Assembly: GCA_018334875.1 (NCBI GenBank)
Contig: JAGXLC010000013.1
Coordinates: 1-33,936, forward strand
From: Bacteroidales bacterium
Lineage (GTDB): Bacteria; Bacteroidota; Bacteroidia; Bacteroidales; UBA12077
Length of the DNA: 33,936 bases
Direction of reading: 5' to 3'
The position numbers and the translations under genes were made by a program. Shown here one piece after another: positions 1 through 6,420 of this stretch. Every line of letters starts with the position of its first letter. The stretch's first letter is position 1. The notes beneath the pieces were generated by a model. The model did not search any database, was not told the DNA's origin, and saw only the letters and a list, made by a program, of their open reading frames with translations.

Positions 1-2
1 AT

Positions 3-113
3 TCTTTAAACGAAATTATTGAATGTCACCTTAATCCATTAATGGCTAGTGAACGGCGAGAGATTGTTGTTGAAAATTTAAAGCAAATTAATGGCTTGAC
101 CGCAAAAAAATAA
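3..113 (+). CDS. C-terminal fragment of a cassette gene (5' end outside window)
   Basis: An open frame enters from the left edge and stops at TAA 111-113, encoding about 36 residues that end in NGLTAKK. The stop lies just before attC-like site 1, exactly where every other cassette gene stops relative to its element. This is therefore read as the 3' end of the gene in a cassette that begins left of the window. The fragment is charged and probably helical. It is too short for me to assign a family. Confidence 0.55.
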   Translation, partial: SLNEIIECHLNPLMASERREIVVENLKQINGLTAKK

Positions 114-114
114 A

Positions 115-254
115 CGGCATACAACATGCGGTAATAAACCATTGGGGTTTAATTGGTTAAACAAATATTCTGTTCCGTTTTAAATTTTTTCACCGGCGGA
201 TAGGAATGCAGCACGCACTCCCCAACGGTTCATACCGCTATACGTTGGGGCGCA
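115..254 (+). repeat. attC-like site 1
   Basis: AAC is at 123-125 and GTT at 244-246. Inner arms are GCGGTA (128-133) and TACCGC (233-238); a second pair, ATTGGGG and CCCCAAC, lies inside them. The left flank C-GGCATAC-AAC fits the rule seen at the other sites (C eleven bases from the end of AAC). It predicts that the off-window cassette begins GTTGTATGCCA or nearly so. The right end GTTGGGGCGCA opens the first complete cassette. Confidence 0.85.
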
Positions 255-290
255 ATATGAAGTAGTAAAGCGTTTAATTAAATTTTTTTT

Positions 291-635
291 ATGAATGATT
301 TACAAATAAATAAAACGGATTTGTATAAAGAATTAGGAATGTCTCAAAGTATTCCAGAAAAGAATTTTCATGAATGGTATAAGACCTATTCAAAAAATTT
401 AAAAAAAATTCAAAAAACAAAAAATGCTATAAAAATTAGAATAATCCTCCTATCAATATTACTTTTTATATTGTCATTCTTCATTGACTCCAATGAGCTG
501 GGACCACAAATATTTCAATTTATATCTTTTATATTAATGGTTGGAATATGGATACTCACGAAACATGAAAGAATACATCCCGAGAAAAAGCTTTTAATTA
601 TGAAAATTTTATTTAAATCCGTTGGAAATTACTAA
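291..635 (+). CDS. Small two-helix membrane protein, cassette 1 gene A
   Basis: This 114-residue protein is not one I recognise. Residues 1-45 are hydrophilic and rich in Lys, Asn and Tyr. Two hydrophobic segments follow at about 49-65 and 72-90, joined by a short polar turn (DSNELGP), and the tail is basic. It has no signal peptide, so an inner-membrane helical hairpin with a long cytoplasmic N-terminus is likely. It lies 13 bases upstream of the next gene in the same cassette and is probably co-transcribed with it. There is no recognisable -7 box or Shine-Dalgarno sequence before the ATG, which follows a T-run. The function is unknown. As a two-gene cassette in a toxin-antitoxin-rich array, a toxin/immunity pair is possible but not shown. 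Confidence 0.75.
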   Translation: MNDLQINKTDLYKELGMSQSIPEKNFHEWYKTYSKNLKKIQKTKNAIKIRIILLSILLFILSFFIDSNELGPQIFQFISFILMVGIWILTKHERIHPEKKLLIMKILFKSVGNY

Positions 636-648
636 CAATTAAAAATTT

Positions 649-1119
649 ATGAAATACTCAAAAGACTTATTGAAAAAAAGGAAAAAATCAAAAGTTAGTA
701 TGGCATTTGGATTATTTGTTATAGTTATAGCGATTACATGGATTCCTCTTCATTTAATAGAAGAAGTCTCAATCTCTGGATTTGACTGGCCTTATATGTT
801 TATTTTTCTTTTAAACGGTCTCTCTCTATTTATGGCCGGTTATGGATATTCACTAGATAGACTTATAGGCAAAGCTTTTATTGAGATTGATAATCAGGTG
901 ATTCGCATAAAAACAGATGTCTTTGATAAAGAAAAAAGTATTAGCTGGGATAAAATAAATTCAATTGATTATAAACCAAGTAAGTTTATTGTATCAAAAA
1001 GAGATAAAACAAAACTTATTTTAACAATTTCAAAACTTGAATATATAGAAATACAAGAAATTAAAAATGTGATTAGAGATATTGCCAACAAGAAAAAAAT
1101 ATCGATAAATTTGAATTGA
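649..1119 (+). CDS. Membrane protein with C-terminal PH-like domain, cassette 1 gene B
   Basis: This 156-residue protein has two transmembrane helices, at about 17-36 and 47-66. A soluble C-terminal half follows (about 75-150) with alternating beta strands such as AFIEIDNQVIRIKTD and WDKINSIDYKPSKFIV, then a final helix. That layout resembles the small bacterial PH-like membrane proteins (bPH/YdbS style), but the assignment rests on pattern only. It follows gene A by 13 bases, forms a two-gene cassette with it, and ends 34 bases before site 2. No catalytic motif is visible. Confidence 0.7.
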   Translation: MKYSKDLLKKRKKSKVSMAFGLFVIVIAITWIPLHLIEEVSISGFDWPYMFIFLLNGLSLFMAGYGYSLDRLIGKAFIEIDNQVIRIKTDVFDKEKSISWDKINSIDYKPSKFIVSKRDKTKLILTISKLEYIEIQEIKNVIRDIANKKKISINLN

Positions 1120-1152
1120 TTAGCAGTTAATGTAATGATTATTAGTGAAATA

Positions 1153-1294
1153 CTGCGCCCAACAGGCTGTAATACGCCATGCGGGCGGGCTTCCAGTTTC
1201 TAAGGAGGTCGGCTTTAGTTGGGTTTTGTATCGGGGGGTGAGAACGCGTCTCCGAAAACCCCGCACGGCGCATACAGCTATACGTTGTGGCTCA
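1153..1294 (+). repeat. attC-like site 2 (subfamily A)
   Basis: AAC is at 1161-1163 and GTT at 1284-1286. The outer left end GCCCAAC is the only perfect RYYYAAC in the set. The left flank TGCGCCCAAC is the reverse complement of this cassette's own start GTTGGGGCGCA apart from one missing base. The central part (GGAGGTCGGCTTTAG to GAACGCGTCT) is shared with sites 6, 9 and 12, defining subfamily A. The right end GTTGTGGCTCA opens cassette 2. Confidence 0.9.
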
Positions 1295-1333
1295 TGGCTA
1301 ATAGACGGAAAGTGAAAGGTTATTTAAAATTTT

Positions 1334-1341
1334 TACCTTTG
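1334..1341 (+). promoter_or_regulatory. Bacteroidota -7 promoter box of cassette 2
   Basis: TACCTTTG matches the Bacteroidota sigma-A -7 consensus TAnnTTTG and lies 14 bases before the DUF4160 start codon. The leader would be only about ten bases long. No clear -33 TTG is seen at the usual spacing. Confidence 0.6.
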
Positions 1342-1355
1342 TAAAAAAAGAATCC

Positions 1356-1661
1356 ATGCCCAAGATATTTGAATATTTAGGAATTCTTATATTTTTTTAC
1401 TCAAATGAACATGAACCCATCCATGTTCATGCTAAGAAAGGAGAATTTGAAAGCAAAGCTGAATTTTATATAATAAACGGGATTATTCAAGAAATAAAGG
1501 TTTCCTCTGTAAAAGGATCAAAACCACTCAAAGGACAAAATCTTAAAGACTTTGAAACGTTTTTAGAAGTGTATGCAGATAAAATTGTAGAAAAGTGGGT
1601 TAATTATTTCGTATACCATAAAGATGTTGAATTTGAGAAAATAACAAAAAGGTTAAAATGA
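1356..1661 (+). CDS. DUF4160-family protein, cassette 2
   Basis: This 101-residue protein has the DUF4160 signature: an N-terminal MPKIFEYLGILIFFYSNEH followed by EPIHVHAKKGE (about residues 22-32), where the His pair is the family hallmark. The C-terminal part is helical. DUF4160 genes are commonly next to DUF2442 genes, and the pair is widely treated as a likely toxin-antitoxin module, though its activity is unsettled. The next gene overlaps its stop by four bases (ATGA), so translation is coupled. The start ATG sits 14 bases after a TACCTTTG box. The protein is of normal family length and looks intact. Confidence 0.85.
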   Translation: MPKIFEYLGILIFFYSNEHEPIHVHAKKGEFESKAEFYIINGIIQEIKVSSVKGSKPLKGQNLKDFETFLEVYADKIVEKWVNYFVYHKDVEFEKITKRLK

Positions 1662-1942
1662 AAATATCAGTTGACTATAAAAAAGAAGAAACCAAGAGCC
1701 TTAAAATTGAAAAGGCAAATTACATTGGTGATTTTGCTATTAGAATTAAGTTTAATGATGGAACTGAAAAACTAGTCGACTTCAAACCTTTCCTAACCAG
1801 GTCGGTGCATCCTTCCATAAGAAAATATCTAGACGAACGGCTTTTCTCAAATTTTAAAATAATCGACGGTAATTTGAATTGGAATGATTATGATATGATT
1901 TTTCCAATTTGGGATTTATATAAAGGAAAAGTCGATAAATAA
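1658..1942 (+). CDS. DUF2442-family protein, cassette 2 partner
   Basis: This 94-residue protein follows the DUF2442 pattern: a beta-rich region YIGDFAIRIKFNDGTEKLVDF (about 22-42), then LFSNFKIIDGNLNWNDYDMIFP and a terminal WDLY. It overlaps the DUF4160 gene in an ATGA junction. DUF2442 proteins are the usual partner of DUF4160 and are assumed to be the antitoxin-like half; that role is family inference. The stop codon is 19 bases before the AAC of site 3, so the gene and the element are tightly packed. Confidence 0.85.
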   Translation: MKISVDYKKEETKSLKIEKANYIGDFAIRIKFNDGTEKLVDFKPFLTRSVHPSIRKYLDERLFSNFKIIDGNLNWNDYDMIFPIWDLYKGKVDK

Positions 1943-1952
1943 AGCCACGCCA

Positions 1953-2091
1953 CAGAGCCACAACATGCTGTATAAACAATTGGGGCTAAATGTCTTGATC
2001 AGGGTAAGTCAAAATAGCAACATCTCTACTTGGGGGATTGGATCCAGGTAGTCCTTCCCCAACTGTTCATACAGCTTTCCGTTGGCAACAA
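1953..2091 (+). repeat. attC-like site 3 (subfamily B)
   Basis: AAC is at 1962-1964 and GTT at 2081-2083. Inner arms are GCTGTAT and ATACAGC; the second arms are AACAATTGGGG and CCCCAACTGTT. The left flank GAGCCACAAC is the reverse complement of the cassette 2 start GTTGTGGCTC. GCCA/TGGC pairing continues outside after an A/C mismatch and one extra base. The centre (GTCAAAATAGCAACAT to GGTAGTCC) is shared with sites 7 and 14. Confidence 0.9.
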
Positions 2092-2160
2092 GGCTCAGTG
2101 GAGACAGGTATTTAAATAAACGACAAAAAATTAAATAACGGAGTTTCTTATTTAAGAAAA

Positions 2161-2191
2161 TTGCAAAAAACTTAAATAGTGACTATCTTTG
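2161..2191 (+). promoter_or_regulatory. Bacteroidota promoter of the fic cassette
   Basis: TTG at 2161-2163 and TATCTTTG at 2184-2191 are separated by 20 bases, a textbook -33/-7 pair for Bacteroidota sigma-A. The fic start ATG is 13 bases further on. The cassette therefore carries its own promoter. Confidence 0.75.
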
Positions 2192-2204
2192 TTTAAAAAT
2201 TCTA

Positions 2205-3329
2205 ATGAAAAATTACAAATCCGGTCAATATATCAATCAGGGATACTATAAAAGTTTCCAACCAACTTCGATAAATAAACAATTGCATATCGATGATATG
2301 GAGGTAATGCAATTGCTTAGTCAGGCAGATAGAGAATTGGGCAGGCTTGATATGTATTCAAAATATATTCCCAATATTGATTTGTTTATTAGCATGCATG
2401 TTGTAAAGGAAGCAACCCAAAGTAGCAAGATTGAGGGAACACAGACAAATTTGGATGAAGCCCTTTTAGACAAAGAAGATATCCCTATTGATAAGAGAGA
2501 TGATTGGGAGGAAGTGCAAAATTATATTAGTGCACTGGAATGGGCCATAAAGGAGTTAAATGAATTACCCTTCTCTTCCAGATTGATAAAAGAAACACAT
2601 AGAGTACTTTTACAGGGAGTTCGTGGAGAGAAAAAACAACCCGGCGAATTCCGAACGAGCCAAAATTGGATTGGTGGGACAACGCTAAACGATGCAACAT
2701 TTATTCCACCTGTTCATGCATCTGTGCCTGAATTGATGAGTGACATAGAAAAATTCATTCATAATAATGAGATATTTGTGCCCGAGTTATTAAAGATTGG
2801 ACTTGTTCATTATCAGTTTGAAACGATTCACCCATTTTTAGACGGGAACGGAAGAATAGGAAGATTATTAATACCACTTTATTTAGTAAGCAAAGGGATA
2901 TTACAAAAACCGATTTTGTATTTATCGGAATTTTTTGAAAAAAATCGGCAGTTATATTATGATAATTTGATGATTGTAAGAAAGAAAAGCAATCTTTCAC
3001 AGTGGTTTAAGTTTTTCCTTATTGGAATAATTGAGACATCAAAAAATGGAATAAAGACATTTGATAATATATTAAAATTACAGAAGCAGGTTGAATCGGA
3101 GATACAGAGATTAGGAAGTAGAGTAACTAAAGCAAAAAAAGTAATTGATTATTTATATCAACGACCGATTATAGATGCAGAAAAAGTTAGTGAAGTAGCC
3201 GAAATATCGATGCCTTCTTCGTATAAACTGATTACAGATTTAGAGAAAATGGATATATTGAAAGAGGTAACTGGTGGAAAGAGAGGGCGAACTTATGTAT
3301 TTGAAAATTATTTAAGATTGTTTAGATAA
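2205..3329 (+). CDS. Fic family protein (AMPylase-type), cassette 3
   Basis: This 374-residue class II Fic protein has the inhibitory helix motif SSKIEG at about 73-78 (the Glu blocks the ATP gamma-phosphate site) and the catalytic loop HPFLDGNGR at about 209-217, with the catalytic His and the Asp/Asn/Arg set complete. A winged-helix-like region follows at about 310-370 (KVIDYLYQRPIIDAEKVSEVAEIS). Enzymes of this family transfer AMP from ATP to a Ser, Thr or Tyr of a target protein; the target here is unknown. It is the only gene of its cassette and, being self-inhibited, needs no separate antitoxin. It is of full family length and intact. Confidence 0.92.
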   Translation: MKNYKSGQYINQGYYKSFQPTSINKQLHIDDMEVMQLLSQADRELGRLDMYSKYIPNIDLFISMHVVKEATQSSKIEGTQTNLDEALLDKEDIPIDKRDDWEEVQNYISALEWAIKELNELPFSSRLIKETHRVLLQGVRGEKKQPGEFRTSQNWIGGTTLNDATFIPPVHASVPELMSDIEKFIHNNEIFVPELLKIGLVHYQFETIHPFLDGNGRIGRLLIPLYLVSKGILQKPILYLSEFFEKNRQLYYDNLMIVRKKSNLSQWFKFFLIGIIETSKNGIKTFDNILKLQKQVESEIQRLGSRVTKAKKVIDYLYQRPIIDAEKVSEVAEISMPSSYKLITDLEKMDILKEVTGGKRGRTYVFENYLRLFR

Positions 3330-3340
3330 GAAAAATCGCC

Positions 3341-3478
3341 CAGTTGCCAACACGCGGTATAAAAAATTGCCGAAACAGTAGGTTATTCAAGGGTTGTAGC
3401 CCGCTTCAACTTTTGTGTAACTTGACAGGAAATCGCCTGCAATCGGCAACTTTTCATACCGCAAACCGTTAGCAACAA
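3341..3478 (+). repeat. attC-like site 4 (GCGG/CCGC arm variant)
   Basis: AAC is at 3349-3351 and GTT at 3468-3470. The inner arms are GCGGTAT and ATACCGC instead of GCTGTAT and ATACAGC, so both arms changed together. The second arms are ATTGCCG and CGGCAAC, again co-varied. The left flank GTTGCCAAC is the exact reverse complement of the cassette 3 start GTTGGCAAC. The central sequence differs from subfamilies A-C. Confidence 0.88.
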
Positions 3479-3495
3479 ATTAAAAACAAAATGTT

Positions 3496-3891
3496 ATGAA
3501 AAATTTAATGACTATAGTTTTAATGATTATTCCGTTGACAATTTTCGCTCAAACTGAAAATTTAGAAGGAAAATGGATTTCTGAATCAGAAACAACTGAC
3601 GGAGAGATAATCGCGTATGAATTCTTTAATAATAAAACACTCAAAATGTTCTTTGATGGGAAGGAATTGCCGACTGTAAAACCGATTGAATATAAACTGG
3701 TGAATAATAATGACCGGACGGAAATTGAAATTGAATATGTAAGTACCTGGAATAGTTCGACTGAGAAAATGTATGGATTAATCGAATTTTTGAAAGACGG
3801 AAAAATTAAAATGGAATTTTTCCCTTTTGACGAACAAGTTGATAAGAAAAATGATTTTTCCGATGAAGCATTAATATTTAGACGGGAATAA
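3496..3891 (+). CDS. Secreted or periplasmic small protein, cassette 4
   Basis: This 131-residue protein has an N-terminal signal peptide (MKNLMTIVLMIIPLTIFAQ, cleavage likely after AQ), so it is exported. The mature part is beta-rich and acidic: LEGKWISESETTDGE, then FFNNKTLKMFFDG and a terminal LIFRRE. This resembles the lipocalin-like 'how much does it weigh against the control' small domains (LEGKW start) of Bacteroidota, but I cannot name the family. It is the only gene in a short 558-base cassette. Its ATG is 28 bases after the GTT of site 4, with no visible promoter box. An exported solitary cassette product contrasts with the cytoplasmic toxin-antitoxin genes around it. Confidence 0.75.
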   Translation: MKNLMTIVLMIIPLTIFAQTENLEGKWISESETTDGEIIAYEFFNNKTLKMFFDGKELPTVKPIEYKLVNNNDRTEIEIEYVSTWNSSTEKMYGLIEFLKDGKIKMEFFPFDEQVDKKNDFSDEALIFRRE

Positions 3892-3894
3892 AAT

Positions 3895-4036
3895 CTGTTG
3901 CTAACACGCGGTCATAAAACATTGGGGGGCGAGGTGATTATTCGAGCCTCGGTTCTCGCATCAAGGGCTGTTGTATCTTGATAGTGAAGTAGCTCCGAAA
4001 TCCCCAACGTTTCATACCGCCAACCGTTATACGCCA
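3895..4036 (+). repeat. attC-like site 5 (GCGG/CCGC arm variant)
   Basis: AAC is at 3903-3905 and GTT at 4026-4028. Inner arms are GCGGT and ACCGC; second arms are ATTGGGG and CCCCAACG. The left flank CTGTTGCTAAC is the reverse complement of the cassette 4 start GTTAGCAACAA except for C opposite A at position 11, and TAA/ATT-type pairing continues outside. The right end GTTATACGCCA opens cassette 5. Confidence 0.88.
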
Positions 4037-4107
4037 TCTCCTTTAAAGAACATAATGTTGCAATTAATAGAGTAATAAATATATAAAAATAAGAAAGGCA
4101 GTTTGCT

Positions 4108-4956
4108 ATGAATGTTTCACAATTACCCCAAGATCAATTTACACATATTGATTTTGTTAACACACGTTATTGGACAATTGGTGATAATGAGACTCCTTTA
4201 ATATTGGTTCATGGATTGGGAGGATATGCAGAAAATTGGATGTACAATGTTTCAGTTCTTGCTAAACATTTTAAAATTTATGTATTAGATCTGGTTGGAT
4301 TTGGTAAAAGTGATAAACCTGAAGCCCTATATACATATGATTATTTTGCTAGGTTTGTGCACGATTTCATGGAAAAGATGCACATTGAGAAAGCCCACTT
4401 GATTGGTCATTCACTAGGTGGAGGTATTGTATTGCAATTTGCGCTTAAATATCCTGAAAAAGTAAAAAAACTTGTTATTGTAGCAAGTTCGGGTTTAGGA
4501 AAAAAGGCTTCCATGATTCACAGAATAACATCCCTTCCAATCATAGGTAAATACTTAACGAAACCTAGCCAAAAAGGAATATCTAGGCTCTACGAATCAA
4601 TGGTATATAACAAGGAAGTAATAACAGAAGAAATGGTTGAATTAGGTTATCAAATGTTTGCATTACCGGGGGCTCAGAAAGTATATTTATCAACTACCCG
4701 GGCAGCAATTAATTTTTTCGGACAGAAACAAAAAGCAATCAATCCAATCAGGCACAACCTTCAACTTATTGAATCTCCAGTGATGGTTATATGGGGTCAA
4801 CAGGATAAGATTCTCCCTTTATCACATGCATATATAGCGAAGAAACAAATTAAAAACGTTATCCCTCATCTTTTCGATCAGTGTGGTCATCTGCCAATGG
4901 TAGAACATCCGGAAGAATTTAATATTTCCGTTGATCAATTTTTGGTTAATCAATAA
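4108..4956 (+). CDS. Alpha/beta-hydrolase, cassette 5
   Basis: This 282-residue alpha/beta-hydrolase fold enzyme has an oxyanion-hole motif HGLGG (about 35-39), nucleophile elbow GHSLGG with Ser102, acid WGQQDK with Asp233 and catalytic His261 in CGHLPMVEHP. A cap domain of about 130-220 residues separates the halves. It has no signal peptide, so it is cytoplasmic. Close relatives include esterases and C-C bond (MhpC-like) hydrolases; the substrate cannot be told from sequence. It is the only metabolic-looking enzyme besides the MBL protein in the array and the sole gene of its cassette. A weak purine stretch (AAGAAAGG) precedes the ATG. Confidence 0.9.
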   Translation: MNVSQLPQDQFTHIDFVNTRYWTIGDNETPLILVHGLGGYAENWMYNVSVLAKHFKIYVLDLVGFGKSDKPEALYTYDYFARFVHDFMEKMHIEKAHLIGHSLGGGIVLQFALKYPEKVKKLVIVASSGLGKKASMIHRITSLPIIGKYLTKPSQKGISRLYESMVYNKEVITEEMVELGYQMFALPGAQKVYLSTTRAAINFFGQKQKAINPIRHNLQLIESPVMVIWGQQDKILPLSHAYIAKKQIKNVIPHLFDQCGHLPMVEHPEEFNISVDQFLVNQ

Positions 4957-4980
4957 AAAATATGATATTATGATCAATTA

Positions 4981-5123
4981 CGGACGTATAACAGGCTATA
5001 TACAAAATGCTGGCATTCGTCATGAAGTCTACGTTTGGTGGCTTTAGCAAAATTTCGTATCGGGGGATGAGAACGCGTCTTCGAAAACCCCGCACGGCGC
5101 ATACAGCTTTCCGTTATAGGTAA
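4981..5123 (+). repeat. attC-like site 6 (subfamily A, imperfect left arm)
   Basis: AAC is at 4990-4992 and GTT at 5113-5115. The left arm GCTATAT pairs imperfectly with ATACAGC, so this site has partly decayed on the left. The right half (GGGGGATGAGAACGCGTCTT onward) is almost identical to sites 2 and 9. The left flank CGTATAAC matches the cassette 5 start GTTATACG. The right end GTTATAGGTAA opens cassette 6. Confidence 0.85.
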
Positions 5124-5163
5124 TGCTAAGAAGGGTTAATTACGGTAATTTGTATGAATTGAT

Positions 5164-5171
5164 TATCTTTG
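5164..5171 (+). promoter_or_regulatory. -7 box of the zeta-toxin cassette
   Basis: TATCTTTG fits TAnnTTTG. The possible TTG start codon at 5169 lies inside this box. The true start is therefore most likely ATG 5187, giving a leader of about ten bases. Confidence 0.65.
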
Positions 5172-5186
5172 AGAAAAAGACAATTA

Positions 5187-5768
5187 ATGCCAAATTTATA
5201 TGTGATAGCAGGTTGTAACGGTGCTGGGAAAACAACGGCTTCCTATACTGTATTGCCAGAAATATTAGATTGTGAAGAATTTATAAATGCAGACGAAATA
5301 GCCAGGGGCCTTTCTCCGTTTAATCCAGAGAAAGCTGCTATAGAGGCAGGTCGTATAATGCTGAAGAAGATAAGTGATTTTATAAAAAGGAATTATGATT
5401 TTGCTTTTGAGACAACTCTAGCATCGAAAAATTATTTAAAAACCATTGATAGAGCTAAGAACAACGGATACGAAATTACTTTACTGTTTTTTTGGTTAGA
5501 TTCAGTAGAATTAGCGGTTGAAAGAGTTAAATCACGTGTTGCAGAAGGCGGACGCAATATTCCTGAAAAAGTCATTAGAAGGAGATATTTCTCTGGCATA
5601 AAAAACTTATTTGAATTATATATACCTGTTTGTGATTATTGGATGATTACAGATAATTCTAATCCTAATTTAAGATTAGTTGCGGAAGGAACACAAAAAG
5701 AAATAATTAAAATTGAAGATAATTCTATTTTTAATTTAATGAAAAGATTAAGCCATGGCCAAAAGTAA
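5187..5768 (+). CDS. Zeta-toxin-family P-loop kinase, cassette 6
   Basis: This 193-residue P-loop kinase of the zeta-toxin/AAA_33 type has Walker A GCNGAGKTT at about residues 9-17 near the N-terminus. It also has a substrate-side segment NADEIARGLSPFNPEKAA and the later VKSRVAEGGRNIPEKVIRRRY, typical of the family's Arg-rich lid. Known zeta toxins phosphorylate UDP-N-acetylglucosamine and block wall synthesis; whether this one does is inference. ATG 5187 is chosen over an in-frame TTG at 5169 because that TTG lies in the -7 promoter box. The 3' end overlaps a small downstream ORF by 14 bases. Confidence 0.85.
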   Translation: MPNLYVIAGCNGAGKTTASYTVLPEILDCEEFINADEIARGLSPFNPEKAAIEAGRIMLKKISDFIKRNYDFAFETTLASKNYLKTIDRAKNNGYEITLLFFWLDSVELAVERVKSRVAEGGRNIPEKVIRRRYFSGIKNLFELYIPVCDYWMITDNSNPNLRLVAEGTQKEIIKIEDNSIFNLMKRLSHGQK

Positions 5769-5916
5769 TATAACTAAGAGGGAAAAACTGATCAAAGGGC
5801 TTGAATTATATTATCAGAAATTGATAAAAAATAAGATAGCCACTAATTCAGATTTAGTAGTTTCAGAAAATGGAAAGGTTGTACATATAGATCCCAAAAA
5901 ATATCAAAAAAAATAG
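5755..5916 (+). CDS. 53-residue partner ORF overlapping the zeta toxin
   Basis: This small basic protein starts MAKSNITKREKL and ends in KKYQKK. Its ATG lies inside the zeta-toxin gene, 14 bases overlapping, in another frame, so translation is coupled. It ends 10 bases before the AAC of site 7, at the normal distance for a cassette gene. Sequence features are an N-terminal amphipathic helix (ELYYQKLIKNKI) and a short beta-like tail (GKVVHIDPKKY). I do not recognise a family. The position suggests an antitoxin, although classic epsilon antitoxins precede the zeta gene and are larger. It is intact. Confidence 0.7.
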   Translation: MAKSNITKREKLIKGLELYYQKLIKNKIATNSDLVVSENGKVVHIDPKKYQKK

Positions 5917-5918
5917 CA

Positions 5919-6055
5919 CTACCTATAACATGCTGTGTAAACAATTGGGGTTGAGTAGCTTGTCCGATTCAGATCAAAATAGCAATATTTCTACCCGGGG
6001 ATAGGACTCAGTTAGTCCTTCCCCAACTGTTCATACAGCTTTCCGTTGTGCCCAA
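5919..6055 (+). repeat. attC-like site 7 (subfamily B)
   Basis: AAC is at 5927-5929 and GTT at 6045-6047. Inner arms are GCTGTGT and ATACAGC; second arms are AACAATTGGGG and CCCCAACTGTT. The left flank TAGCACTACCTATAAC pairs with the cassette 6 start GTTATAGGTAATGCTA for 15 of 16 positions, the only mismatch being C against A at position 11. The centre matches sites 3 and 14. Confidence 0.92.
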
Positions 6056-6067
6056 TTGGTAAGAAGA

Positions 6068-6098
6068 TTGGAAAATGCCTCAGAATTGATTAATTTTG
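6068..6098 (+). promoter_or_regulatory. Bacteroidota promoter of MNT/HEPN cassette 7
   Basis: TTG at 6068-6070 and TAATTTTG at 6091-6098 are 20 bases apart, matching the -33/-7 consensus. The start codon follows four bases after the box, so the mRNA would be leaderless or nearly so. Confidence 0.7.
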
Positions 6099-6102
6099 AA
6101 GT

Positions 6103-6420
6103 ATGGCAACAGATAAGGAAATACTGGAAATGATTAAAAAATCGGTGAAATCCAAAGCCTCCAATGCAATTGTTATTTTATATGGATCCAGGGCAAGAGG
6201 AGATAACCGTGCTGATTCAGATGTTGATATATTGATCCTGCTTGATCAAAAAAGAATATCAAGGGAAGATGAAAAGCGTGTAAAGTACCCCCTTTATGAT
6301 ATCGAATTCGAGACTGGAAAAATAATCAGTCCTTTGGTTCTTACAAAATCAGATTGGGAATCTCGCCATAGAATCACTCCTTTCTACGATCGAGTAAATG
6401 AAGAGGGAGTTGTACTATGA
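6103..6420 (+). CDS. MNT-type nucleotidyltransferase antitoxin, cassette 7
   Basis: This 105-residue minimal nucleotidyltransferase has the GSX10DXD signature: Gly28-Ser29, then Asp40 and Asp42, in YGSRARGDNRADSDVDILIL. In the characterised MNT/HEPN systems the MNT protein is an antitoxin that adds AMP to the HEPN toxin and silences it. The pairing here, with a four-base ATGA overlap to a HEPN gene, fits that role. It is of normal length and has all metal-binding acidic residues visible. Confidence 0.88.
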   Translation: MATDKEILEMIKKSVKSKASNAIVILYGSRARGDNRADSDVDILILLDQKRISREDEKRVKYPLYDIEFETGKIISPLVLTKSDWESRHRITPFYDRVNEEGVVL

